A stretch of 64,000 nt of DNA from positions 57,644,069 through 57,708,068 of the forward strand of contig NC_060254.1 in NCBI RefSeq assembly GCF_921293095.1. Reading direction: 5' to 3'. This document shows positions 46,429 to 56,416 of the stretch, piece by piece. The notes beneath the pieces are model-generated. The model made no database searches and was not told the origin of the DNA. It saw only the letters and a program-made list of their open reading frames with translations. Source of the stretch: Ischnura elegans. Lineage: Eukaryota; Arthropoda; Insecta; Odonata; Coenagrionidae. The first letter of the stretch is position 1, and each line of letters starts with the position of its first letter. The position numbers and the translations under genes are program-made.

Positions 46429-46519
46429 GGCGTAAACACAATCCGAGAGCACTGATCAGAGAAGACTTAGCGCGACGACTCCTGGTCACAGCGTGCGTAG
46501 AAGAGCACGCCGGGACGTC

Positions 46520-46527
46520 CTTTTATA
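46520..46527 (-). promoter_or_regulatory. TATA box of gene 2
   Basis: The minus strand reads TATAAAAG, followed by ggacgtcccggcgtgc. Transcription should start near 46497, giving a 5' UTR of about 68 nt before ATG at 46428. No strong initiator is at that spot. Confidence 0.75.
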
Positions 46528-46718
46528 CGAGGCACGCGTGGGACAGACACACGTAATAGCACGATCACGCATATCATCATCTCCACATGCACACGTCCGC
46601 CAAGGTGCGTCGGTAGGTATATTTTTTTTCTGTTGGGATTACATAGTGTTCGTTGGGGGAGGATGGGAAGGAGGATGGGTTATATTGGATGGGAGGCGAT
46701 CAAAAGTGGGAGGGGGAC

Positions 46719-46790
46719 GGTCGCATAGCGACGCGTCCGATGTTGGACGGGACGGAAGCTGGTTGGCTTTGGTTGTTGGGGAATCCCGCT
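46719..46790. promoter_or_regulatory. Repeated upstream block of gene 2
   Basis: A 24-base segment (46719-46742) with the hairpin gtcgcatagcgac and an 18-base segment ttgttggggaatcccgct (46773-46790) both recur at 51446-51469 and 51492-51509. The block lies about 200 bp upstream of gene 2's TATA box. It could be a control element or part of an unknown repeat. Confidence 0.5.
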
Positions 46791-46847
46791 GGTGTCATGG
46801 ACATCCGTATCATAAGTGATGTCTGTTAAGGCGGGTTCATAAAATAA

Positions 46848-47412
46848 TCTTAACATAAATAAAAGAGGATGTTTGTTTGTCTATCCGTCATACATTTCCA
46901 TATGGCGGCACGGATTTCAACCAAATTTTGTTCGTAGGCGCATTTTATGCTCCCAAAGCCCGTTGTGGTTGTGTCCGACGCGTTCTTTGCGTCGTTTTCT
47001 CATTACTGTTTGTTACGTCTCGTCATACAATTTCTGTTGTTTTATATCCTGCCGGGTAGGCACACCTCTTGGCATGCCCAAAGGGAAAACCGCTCAAATT
47101 ATTCTACACTTGATATATAATCCTCTCCGTGCAAACCTTTATGCTGGGTTATGCGTTCACACAGCTTTTTTTGCCTACGCACGTATGGACACATAATGGT
47201 CAATGCATACGGGGTATAAGCTGATCCTGTGCGCGGTATACGGAATTCGTTTTATTCCATTGTTTGCTGTTACGTATGTATACCATATCTGCTTTGTTCT
47301 TTTTCCTAAAAATCCTATCATCTGACCATTAATTTCAAGTTCCAAGTCTCGGTGGTTAATGGACACATTTATGGTTACTATCCTTACCAACCCACGCCGG
47401 GTGGCCTGCTAG
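46848..47412 (+). mobile_element. Probable non-autonomous Helitron
   Basis: The 3' end has a short GC hairpin (ccac-gccgg-gtgg) just before terminal CTAG|T. The 5' part starts TC and continues aagaggatgtttgtttgtct, a leader common in insect Helitrons, and a atttcaaccaaattttg segment follows. No inverted ends or target duplication, as expected. No Rep/helicase is encoded. The 5' boundary is uncertain. Confidence 0.5.
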
Positions 47413-48620
47413 TTAGCACTAAATATAAATTAGTACTTACCGAAAAAACTATCATTTCTTTACAGCTTCAAGACGCGCCACACGCTTGCCGCGTCGCCAT
47501 ACTCTCCGCCGCCGCCGGCCAGAATATTAGTCGGCGAAGATTGTACATTACTAAAATTACAGGTCAAAAATGACACACGACCCTTGGGTCAGTCTGTATT
47601 TAGCCAAACGACGCGCCGTTTTGTTATATATCTATGCCTAATGATAAAATATTATTTTACTGTTATTATATCAATATTTGTACGTATACTTTAAATTTGC
47701 AAGGGAGAAGCTTCGTGGAAAGGCTATGTTAAGTCACTTGGAGGAACTTGGAGGAAGTAACTACTTTTTCACTAAGTTTATGACCAAAAATTAGCTTAAT
47801 ACAATCTCCTCCTTATTTTATATAATTCTCCAAATGGAAGAGAAAGAAGTGTTCATTGGCATGAAAGAAAGAAAGAAAGATATTTATTCCACTGCCCCAA
47901 AATATTACTACATGTACATACATAACCAGTGAAATAGACACCCCTTAAGACATGTCTTGAATAGGGGTTGCCATTACATAAAATATGGCAATGCTCGGCA
48001 GTACATTCTTGTAACCTTTAAACAAAACAAAAGAGGCTCTTCTATGAGTCTTTCATAGACACATTTGTCCATGTGTGCATAAACAATCTTTAAAGCATAC
48101 AAAATACAATTAGAATAAAGTAATAAGAAAATTAACATGAAATAAATTTATAATAAATTTGGTAACAAAATAGGTTTAAGCAACTAAACGAAATAAATGA
48201 TATAATATTTTTATTAATAAAAAAATTCATGAAACCACTGCAAGAGGATGAATTCGGCAAAGTATGCACCAGTTATTTTAAAATATTAATACGAATCTTC
48301 AACTTCCTAGCTAAAAAAAAAGCTTTTGAAGTTGCGGTCAGCTATTTTCGATTCCAGTCCACTGAGGAGCGTGCATGGAATTTAGTGTTAAATAGACGCT
48401 ATCTATCATTCTTTCGCAGAACTATAACAGCACATTGCCGCAGGGTCGCACGTAAGGCTCTGAAATTGAGTTAAGCGCGATTTATTTTTGGGAGTTTACA
48501 CTCGTAACGCTATATTATATCCAAATTAATTTTCATTCCGATGTGGCGTCTTTCACGCTTCACTGCAAGGGGACTGCATAGAGGAGGCCCGATTCCATCA
48601 CTCAGAAGGCTGATTTCTGT
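47413..48620. other. No supported gene
   Basis: 47470-47520 is GC-rich. At 47868-47885 a gaaagaaagaaaga tract precedes tatttattccactg, which looks like the inverted tail of a LINE or SINE. An 81-codon frame at 48229-48474 has no recognised family. Confidence 0.3.
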
Positions 48621-48980
48621 TGCCCCTTGTGGCGCATTTTAATCTGTTTTCAAAAATGTCCGCGGCGCGGTGATGAGTCCAATGCGATCAAATTTTTCCC
48701 AAAATTTTGCATAAAAATGTGTGCAATTTTGAGGAATAGCATTGAAAAGTTATGAATTTGATAAATTATACCACGATGTATACAAATTTTGGATAAAACC
48801 GCTAATTATACCTCATTGCGTGCTTTCCGTTCATGCGACTCACGCGTCGACTAGTGTCGACTCGCAGTAACTGTTTATAACTCTCCAATTCCTGCGCGTT
48901 ATAGTTTGTTGACTTGTGTCACAACAGTCGGCGACACACACAGGATGGAACACGTGTGCCATAATGGGCACTTTCTCAAT

Positions 48981-49074
48981 CCCTCCGAGACTCAACCCCT
49001 CTGAGACTCGACCCCTCTGAGACTTGACCCCTCTGAGACTTGACCCCTCTGAGACTTGACCCCTCTGAGACTTC
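48981..49074. repeat. 16-bp minisatellite, about six copies
   Basis: Unit gacccctctgagactt, the first copies slightly diverged (ctcaacccctctgaga). It lies inside the 727-bp element and creates a repetitive 143-codon minus-strand frame that is not a gene. Confidence 0.9.
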
Positions 49075-49377
49075 ACCACGAGGAGACGATTCGCGAGCTC
49101 CTGAGTACCAGTCTCGCGAAGCTCCAGAGTACGTCGTGCCTGGCTGACCCACGCGGGCCGCTGATCCTCGCGTCCTGTGAACTGCTCACAATTTATAGTG
49201 AATTCCCCAACGGTGTCGACCTCTTTACGGCATGTGTGAACTTCAATTACCCTCCGCCACCGTCTACCCAATTGTAAGGTGAATCGTCAGCCTGAAACCT
49301 GTTTCCCCTCCTCTGCCTACACCTCCCCTCTCACGCCTGCTTCGAGCGCCGCCGCGAATCTTGCAAGCGGTCTGGCG

Positions 49378-49404
<27 letters not shown>
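49378..49404. repeat. (CT)n microsatellite
   Basis: Uninterrupted CT tract of about 13 units within the 727-bp element. Confidence 0.95.
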
Positions 49405-49409
<5 letters not shown>

Positions 49410-49665
49410 ATATTGTTTGTTAATTTTTCACTCCTAACCACCTATATTCTCGTCAATTCGTTCTCGCGACGTGTGTGCGTTGCACACGAAAACCGCGACG
49501 CAAGTCGACTTGTGTTGACGTGTGTCGATGAATGGAGAGCACCCATTTCCTCGTGAAACTCGGATCACATTGTCCGTCAGCGACGCGAGTGGCGTCTTTT
49601 GTAAACCTATTTAAGTGGGCAGGGGGTGACAACACATTTGGAGGGAAACTTGAGGATCCTCTTCT

Positions 49666-50402
49666 GTTATATTCGTGATTCAAGGTTAGAGTAAACAAAA
49701 CACGGTTGCAAAACGCTTGAAAAAAATAACTGCGACACAGCGAGTTCCATTATTCCCCGATGATTCTTCCGTTGATTCAAAATCGACCAACCCCCACGCT
49801 ATTTTTTGCGTGAATTCGCCAGATTCCACGCAAAAGTAAAGCCTCGAATTCTTTACATAGAGCAATGATAATGGATTTCAAAGAGATGAACTAGGTAGGA
49901 TAAAAATAGAACCTGATTGGAGGCTCTGAATCTACACAAATCTCGGTATGCCACCGAGAACCACACCTAGATCCAAATAATAGGATACAATTGGAAGCGT
50001 TTGAAAAGAAGAGTTCCAGACGAATACTGGAGATCAAATACATCCATGGAACGCATAATGGGGAAGTCTTACGAGAGAAAGGAGAAATTCTTTTGAGTAC
50101 ATCAAGAAGAAGGCGTGAAAATCTCTTAAAAACAAGTGAACTGGAAGAACGAATTATTCGTCCTCCCATTCGTCCTGCCGTATTTTTATCTTGTATTCGG
50201 TGTCTATTTCTGGGTTGCGCTATAATTTATCATAGAATTTTTCCGGATATATATGTAGTGGAACTGGTAAAAATTTGTCTGTTTACCAATATATATTGAG
50301 CGATGATAAAGGATATTAAAGATATTTTCTACCTAAGTTTGAAAATATAACGTCGAATGTCGCAACGTCGTAATAAAGACGTACAACGGTCCTATTAATG
50401 GT
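49666..50402. other. No gene recognised
   Basis: AT-rich, with open frames of about 100 codons on both strands over 49891-50299 but no motif, splice or compositional support. Confidence 0.35.
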
Positions 50403-50475
50403 TGGTGGTGCAACTGACAGCATGCCTGACTAGCAATCGGAAGATCCGGATTCAAATCGCAGCTAAGCTACCTAA
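50403..50475 (+). repeat. tRNA-like SINE head
   Basis: tggtgcaactgacagcatgc (A-box region) and gatccggattcaaatcgcag (B-box region) at tRNA-like spacing, followed by an aatgatttttttcatgg body start resembling SINE-C. The acceptor stem is decayed. Confidence 0.45.
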
Positions 50476-50609
50476 TGATTTTTTTCATGGCGAATGTCAT
50501 CCTTGGTGTACATTGGTTTTATTTCATTTTGAAAAAGGAAGTTATGTTGGCGCACCCTGTACGACTCGCAAATTCTATTCCGTCTGCACTGAAGCCTCTC
50601 CCGACCAAA

Positions 50610-51055
50610 AGCCTGAATCACACGATCATTTTTTTTCGCCGCGAAAGTGATCACTATCGCGATCACTTTTTCCGTCGCGAAAAGCGATCGCTCTAGTGTT
50701 CATTTTTCTGAATCACACGGTCACTCCCGCCGTCGCTTTTCGCATCATTTCTAATATCACAGTTCGTTGTCATAGGATCCGCATCACGAAAATATATAGC
50801 GTGTTTGTTTATCTATGTCATTCCCACAATTGTCAAACGCTGCGCTGCAATCACACCATAAGGTCATGCGTTCTGATTGGCTGATATGGGGTTTTAGGGA
50901 CGGTTTTAGCGACGGAAAAAGCGAAAGGAATCCTCATCGCGATCGCGATCGTGAAAAACAATTGCCGGCGACGATCATTTTGTGAGTGATCACTCTAGTG
51001 ATCGCGATAGTGATCACTTTCGCGACGAAAAAAAATGATCGTTTGATTCAGGCTT
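50610..51055. mobile_element. GATCAC-rich foldback element, copy 2 (most complete)
   Basis: Left end AGCCTGAATCACACGATCAT and right end ATGATCGTTTGATTCAGGCT are inverted. Each arm then runs through an A/T tract, gcgaaagtgatcac and tatcgcgatcac. A second internal pair (gcgatcgct, tctgaatcacacgg) lies inside. About 446 bp, non-coding. TTAA follows the right end but the left flank is ccaa, so the target duplication is uncertain. Confidence 0.8.
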
Positions 51056-51445
51056 AAGACTCATGATTTCTGTCTCGCTTTCAGTGCTCTGAAGGCTATT
51101 CGAAAGTTGCCATGTTCTTTTCCTTCGGACATTTTCCAGCTTTTTATCAAAGCTATTTCGGCAAGTTATGCACAATTTAGTTGAGAATTTCTATGCGAAG
51201 TTTAAACTTCCAAGCATAAAAAAAGTTTTTGACGGTTTTTGCCGACTTTTATCGGTTTCAAACCACTGCGTACCGTTGCGTATTCGGCCGAACAGACATT
51301 TTATATGGAAATTCCTTTTTGAACATGCTTTATCGTATTACCTTCATTTGTATTTCCTTCATCGCGACAATTCATCACGCATTTGGCAAGTAGCTGTCGC
51401 TGCATGTGGTGGAGAAGGGGAGGCGGCTGTGTTTGGGAGAGGGAG
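51056..51445. other. No supported gene
   Basis: A 95-codon plus-strand frame at 51168-51455 has no recognised domain. TATAAAA occurs on the minus strand near 51300, but no signal-peptide exon like that of gene 2 follows it. Confidence 0.35.
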
Positions 51446-51509
51446 GGTCGCATAGCGACGCGTCCGATGGAGAATCCATGGGAGGCAAAGATTGTTGGGG
51501 AATCCCGCT
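51446..51509. promoter_or_regulatory. Second copy of the gene 2 upstream block
   Basis: Holds the same 24-base and 18-base segments as 46719-46790, in the same order and orientation, 22 rather than 30 bases apart. No gene was found next to it. Confidence 0.45.
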
Positions 51510-51681
51510 ACAACCACGGATAAGAGAGAAGTGCCCTGTGTGAAGCGTCACATGGAGAGTCACTTCGTCGAGAGAAATAAACAGGGATGCCTTCACGGAC
51601 GAATCAATCATCATCACAAAATAGTAGAGCAAAAATATTAACGAACGCTAAAATGTGATTCAGTAATTCAACCCGTAAGTT

Positions 51682-51864
51682 GATATGGATAGGTGAGGGT
51701 AGAGCTAAGTTCGAACTTGATATTCCAAGAAATTAATTATTTAGCAGGAAACATACATGTTTGGCTGCAGGCAGCTACGCATATGCAGAATTCTCAAACT
51801 CAGTGATTCAACCCACAGGATGTAATGGATAGGCTAAGGTTTAGAACATTTTTCAAAATAAGTG
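51682..51864 (+). repeat. 180-bp diverged direct repeat, copy 1
   Basis: ttatttagcaggaaacatac, gctacgcatatgcag and ggataggctaagg recur in order at 52410-52594 (ttatttagtaggatgcatg, ctacgcatctgcagg, ggataggtaaggg). Confidence 0.6.
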
Positions 51865-51949
51865 ATAGTATGTTTCCAATTCTCGTATTATACATTCCAC
51901 CTTTACGTAAAAACTAAAAAAAAAACAAAAAGTAAAGAATAAATCAGGG

Positions 51950-52180
51950 AATTAGTTCGTTGCGGTAACTAGAATTCTTGCTTCCCACCCAGTGGTCCCG
52001 GATTCAAAACCCGGCGGTGGCAGCCATTTATCAGAGACTGCCCCATCACTACTTCACTGGTTTGAGGAAGGCAATTACAGCACTCCGTCCGTCGCATGGG
52101 ACGTTAAGCTATGGTGCCCTAGGCGTCTTTCGTTGACAGTAGCCCACTGCTGACACTGGGTTCCTTTCAGCCCTTCCATC
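51950..52180 (+). repeat. tRNA-derived SINE, family B, plus copy
   Basis: Head ttgcggtaactagaattctt, B-box cggattcaaaacccgg, then body gggacgttaagctatggtgc and agcccactgctgacactggg. It matches the inverted copy at 27330-27605. It sits between the two direct repeats at 51682 and 52410. Confidence 0.7.
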
Positions 52181-52409
52181 CCTAATCATTGCTTAAAGCG
52201 CAAATATCCTCAACTCTCGGCCTCCTACAGCGTTTACCATAGCAGCATTCCATGATGTTTAAGATATTAGCTCCGTCGATCTTTGCTTCCATTCTTAATC
52301 TCATTACCACATTTTTAGCTTCTCTTTAAATATATTTGCCGTTATTATACTCGAAAACCATTAAAATAAGTCAAAAATCAATCCGATTCAGGGACTAAAG
52401 CATTAGGTT
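52181..52409. other. No gene recognised
   Basis: AT-rich spacer between the SINE and the second direct repeat. Confidence 0.4.
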
Positions 52410-52594
52410 GGTTTTGATGGGTGAAAGCAGAGCTCAGACCGACATTGACATAATAAGAAGTTGATTATTTAGTAGGATGCATGCGATGCTTGGAAGCAGG
52501 CGGTTACTACGCATCTGCAGGATCCATACACGAAGTGATGAAACCCGAAGGTTGTTTTGGATAGGTAAGGGTAAAGCATTCTTCAAACTAAGTC
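52410..52594 (+). repeat. 180-bp diverged direct repeat, copy 2
   Basis: Second copy of 51682-51864, about 730 bp downstream in the same orientation. Confidence 0.6.
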
Positions 52595-52637
52595 ATATAC
52601 GAAGAATGATCGTAGGCTTTCCCGGCGTATTGAATTG

Positions 52638-52756
52638 TGGAAGGCTACACGGGATTTCCACCGGGTCAGGTTCTCCAACTCCATCTCGCCCATCGAAACG
52701 CCGGCCGAGATGGAGTTGGAGAACCTGACCCGGTGGAAATCCCGTGTAGCCTTCCA
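52638..52756. repeat. Perfect 51-bp inverted repeat, 17-bp loop (snapback 4)
   Basis: Arms 52638-52688 and 52706-52756 are exact reverse complements over all 51 bases. The loop is cccatcgaaacgccggc, which keeps a GAAAC box, and the arms carry ccgggt and ggaaatcccg seen in Penelope-type ends near 57090. The absence of any mismatch points to recent origin or gene conversion. Confidence 0.92.
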
Positions 52757-53444
52757 TAAGTCATAGACGAGTGGATTTTACGCATTCATGATAGAGAGAT
52801 CATTTCCTTCCCCGAGGCTATCTTGCACTTCTTAGTGTCAGAGGATTTTTGGGTGGGATATCCGAAGACTTTCCACCCGAGATTCGAACACTGTACACTT
52901 AGTCACTATCCAAACGCTCAACGCACTTTGTTACGGCGCTACCCAGTTCAATGATGGTGGGCAAAAATCACCCTTATGTAACGTTAATCAACTCAGGTAA
53001 TCAAGATTGCATCAGCATTCTTAGTCCCACAGATGCAAAGCGGAGCAGTTTCAAGTCATTACGGATGCACTCTGCCTACACATCCGTACATTGATACAAC
53101 GAAGTCGATACTTAATTATTTCATCGGCAATGAGCATAAATTCTCTCCAACTGTCGTGGTAAATTAATGGTATGGAAGAGATAGAACAGCATTGTGGAGA
53201 CTTTGGGCTTCTTACAGTGCTCTGGCGAGTGAGCACTTTCCAATCGAAGATATGGGCGACCTTCACCATAGACTTGATCGTCATCCATCACTGGTGACTC
53301 AATAGTAGCTAGGTCCGCAAGCGAAGTATGCCCGTTGCTATGCTGAATCACACAGAAGTGTATCTATGGAAAACAAGGCTGCAATTTCGCTAGTAGAGAA
53401 CAAGCAAGTGGACAATATAGAACAACTCCCATCCGGGTATTCAG
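52757..53444. other. No gene recognised
   Basis: Overlapping minus-strand frames at 53051-53351 (under 80 codons) have no motif. Confidence 0.35.
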
Positions 53445-53740
53445 CCGGAATCACACGAGCTTTTTTCCATCCCTTAGAATGATAGCTCCAGCGGTAGCTT
53501 TTCAGGGACCAAAGAAATGATCGCTCGATCCATCATTTTCTGGATCACACGGTCATTCCCGCTATCCCTTTTTCCATCGCTAATTCCGTCACTTTTCGTA
53601 TCCAACTGTCATTCAATTAAAAACTAGGCGTGCCGTTGAAATCGCTGTTAGCGGGCGTGCGTACTGTTTGGATGAAGGATGGTGAAAGCTATGGTTTCAA
53701 CTAGGGAAAAAGGGACGTTCCTAGTGATGGAAATTACAAC
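53445..53740. mobile_element. GATCAC foldback element, decayed copy 3
   Basis: ggaatcacacgagct at the left, then gatcgctcgatcc and ggatcacacggtcattcccg inside, in the order of 50610-51055. The right arm is largely lost. Confidence 0.5.
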
Positions 53741-53806
53741 CCTCGAGCCATCCCGCAACCCGCGAACATCTTGTCCGGTAGTGTCCGAAAATATCTACAG
53801 GGAAGA

Positions 53807-53935
53807 ATGACGCCTCGACAGCTTAACTGGCTAAAGCACTCGACCGGAAATCGGGGGATCCGGGTTCGAATCCCGGTCAAGGCGAATGATTTTTTCTCTG
53901 TGGATATTTCGCACCTCGAGCCATCGCGGAAAATG
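53807..53935 (+). repeat. tRNA-derived SINE, family C
   Basis: The head forms a near-complete cloverleaf: gcctcga/tcaaggc acceptor with one mismatch, D arm, anticodon stem ctcga/tcggg around loop ccggaaa, and a perfect T arm (ggttcgaatcc). Position 33 is C rather than U and aatgattttttctctgtgga follows directly, so it is a SINE head rather than a working tRNA. Confidence 0.7.
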
Positions 53936-54089
53936 GTTGCGAGAAAACGGTCGTTTTTTCCAACATCGCTGGAGCTGTCCCTCCGAAGGGATGAAGAAGA
54001 TTATCATGTTTTTCATGCTTTGTCCTAGCGGAGAGGACGGGCGCAAGTGTGCGAACTCCGGTCGCTTGAAGACCGAGGCGCGCTTCATT

Positions 54090-54276
54090 TGGTACTTTCC
54101 ATTCATCGACACAAGTCGACTTGTGTCGACTCGCGGTTTTCGTGTTCCATTCTATGTGTGCCGCCGACTGTTGTGACACAAGTCAACTAACGGTTACGCG
54201 CAGGAATTGAAGAGTTTAAACAGTTTGCTTGAGTCGACAATACTCGACGCGTGAGTCGTATGAATGGAAAGCACCC
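54090..54276. mobile_element. 187-bp inverted-repeat element with ATT duplication
   Basis: Ends TGGTACTTTCCATTCAT and ATGAATGGAAAGCACCC, flanked by ATT (54087-54089 and 54277-54279). A palindromic acaagtcgacttgtgtcgac stands inside the left arm. A short relative of 48818-49544. Confidence 0.8.
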
Positions 54277-54760
54277 ATTCCTGTGAAAATGACGAAGCAC
54301 TGTCAATTTTGGTCGTAACAAGTTGAATTTTTATTAAAATATTGCCTTGCCAAACATGCTAAAAACATTGATAGAGTGCATTGACTTCATTTTCGGCGCC
54401 GTTTTCCTGAAAACGTAAATTTTGGCCAAATGGCACTTCTAATATTCCGAGACATTTCCACGTGTGACGAAAAATAATTTTCAAACATCATTTATTTCTA
54501 AAAAGCTCAGGACTACAGTGAAAATATGAAAAGACGTTGATACCAGCAATTTACTCCTTTATTTAAGAGAAAATAGCATATGTTTAACTACGTCGCCATA
54601 TTGGAAGCCATCCTAAATACTTCACTTCAGGTCAAAAATTTGTGATGTTAAGGATCACATTCGTATTCAGCGGCAATTACACGCTTGAATTTTTTACAAC
54701 TGTTCCTCTGAGCTCAAAATAGGAATAGCGTAAGTATTAACATTGCTTGCCAATCCTTAA

Positions 54761-54988
54761 GGCCTGTTTACACGGTACATTAACCCGTACGAGTTAATAT
54801 GTATGAACGTGAGAAATAAAACGAAAATTCTCAGTATAACTACCCAACTTGCGTGAATGCATGAACAGAAAATAGAATTTGTTCTAATTTGGATCATGCA
54901 TTCGTACATGTTCCGTTCCGGTCCACAAAAATAATTCACGCAAAGAGACATTAAACTCGTACGTGTTAATGTATCGTGTAAACAGGCC
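54761..54988. mobile_element. TTAA-site MITE, second family
   Basis: Ends GGCCTGTTTACACGGTACAT and the complement (atgtatcgtgtaaacaggcc), preceded by TTAA (54757-54760) and followed by ttca, a decayed TTAA. 228 bp. The ends resemble those at 9494-9719. Confidence 0.8.
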
Positions 54989-54992
54989 TTCA

Positions 54993-56416
54993 CTCACCTA
55001 TCTGGCTCCTCCACCGTCATTTCTAACAAACCTAACTAGCACCCACGCTTCTTTCTCCGAGTGATGAAAAGCTAATTTTTAGGGCATTTTTTATTGTTTT
55101 TGGAATAATCATGTCTTTAAAAAAATCTTTTATCATTATATTTTTATGTTTTCATTGTAGCCATTTGTTGCGATGGCTGTATGAGGATTGAAATTTTGCG
55201 TCATAACCTATCTTTCTCTTCCATCTTCCGAATTCTTTTAATGAATTACAACTTCGCGTCTGAGCGAACGACCCCCATTATGTTAGATGACCAAGCCATT
55301 AAGGAAAATGAAATTTCTGAGTGATGTGATGACCCTCCTCACCTTCCCCTAATCCATCTTCTTCACTTGTTATCCATCGTTATACAATTGAAATAGCGAA
55401 GTTAAAACTCCCGCCGGCCATCGCTCTCAGCCATTATTTCTTCATGTCAGGATGCTGCCTCTGCCTCCATTATCTTTACTTCACCCCTTTATCAGATTTA
55501 TTCCAGTTTTGTCAGCCGCTTTACATACGATTTACATTCGATTTGCTCCGCTAAGGAAATTTTTCAAAATTAAAGTTCCTAATTTCAACATATACAAAAA
55601 TATGGATCTTAATCGAAAGCAAAATTAATGCAAAACGCTTTAAAAAATTCTTTATTAGGGTACGAATCGCCACCCAGAATTACGAGTAGAAAATGTGAAA
55701 AAATGAATTGTTACCATTCAGCAGCCAGATCAGCGCTTTACTTGTGGGCGCAAAAGTTTGAATTCATTCAGTAAAAATAACTCCACCATTGCTAGTTGAA
55801 AACTTAATTTAAAATTGCACTAATTATTCTCCACATCACAGATATATTTGCGCACTTCTATCGACATAATATTTCCGTCAGCGCCATGATGAATCACAGT
55901 ATCAGGTTTCTCATCCCACCGCAAACTCGCTGTTGTACATCATTCAATTTTTTTTCTTTTACACTTCTTTAATATAGTAGTTAAAAATAGCCTAATGCGG
56001 GATTAACGTAAAATTTTAAAAATAAAAATTTTCAGCACTAAAAATATAGCTATTTTAAAGATTCTAAAAAAAAAGAAATGAAATTCAGGTTCGGAAGGAT
56101 TTTCAGATTATTACTGATGACTCAGACATATGATTCAGAAAATGTGTTGAATCGATATATTCGGCTTTTACTTTGTGAAAATTCATGCTGAATGAATGAA
56201 AACAACCTTTTATTTCCCACAGAAATTTTTTGCGTAACACCACTGAAAATTTTCTGTGGAAATTATAATTTTAGTTCATTCATGTGTTGACTCACCCATC
56301 GCAAAACCATAGAAGTCCTTAGATAAACTTTTAACTCCATAAATATAATGCTGAAACATATCATCGTCATTAGTTAAATATGATTTGATGTTTTACCAGC
56401 GAATAATGTAGGTCAA
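54993..56416. other. No gene recognised
   Basis: AT-rich, with no open frame of interest and no repeat landmark. Confidence 0.4.

Larger units (their letters stand above)
48818..49544. mobile_element. 727-bp inverted-repeat element with ATT duplication
   Basis: Ends are GCGTGCTTTCCGTTCATGCG and CGATGAATGGAGAGCACCC, imperfect inverted repeats flanked by ATT (48815-48817 and 49545-49547). A 187-bp relative with the same ends and ATT flanks is at 54090-54276. Inside are a 16-bp minisatellite and a CT microsatellite. A 3-bp duplication suggests a PIF/Harbinger-type relation, but the target is ATT rather than TWA, so this is tentative. Confidence 0.75.
48625..49665 (-). repeat. Dispersed repeat R1, minus copy, interrupted
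   Basis: R1 landmarks on the minus strand flank the element at 48818-49544: one side carries gacgccactcgcgtcgctga and ggatcctcaagtt (to 49660), the other aggtataatt, ttatcaaattcataac and cgcattggactcatcac (to 48640). The break falls in the same place where R1 at 16205 reads aaataaggtataatt. Confidence 0.65.

Noticed and set aside
48840-49271. 143-codon minus frame with VSEGSSLRGVKSQRGR-like repeats
   Set aside because: Produced by a 16-bp minisatellite inside an inverted-repeat element.
49378-49404. CRISPR-like or other regularly spaced arrays
   Set aside because: Only simple microsatellite and minisatellite repeats are present; there are no unique spacers between repeats anywhere in the window.
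51160-51310. Possible third micro-gene: minus-strand TATAAAA near 51300, left of the duplicated upstream block
   Set aside because: No ATG exon with donor and no leader-like exon could be found downstream on the minus strand.
53807-53882. Possible tRNA gene with anticodon loop ccggaaa
   Set aside because: Position 33 is C, one acceptor mismatch, and it runs directly into a SINE body shared with 9405-9489.
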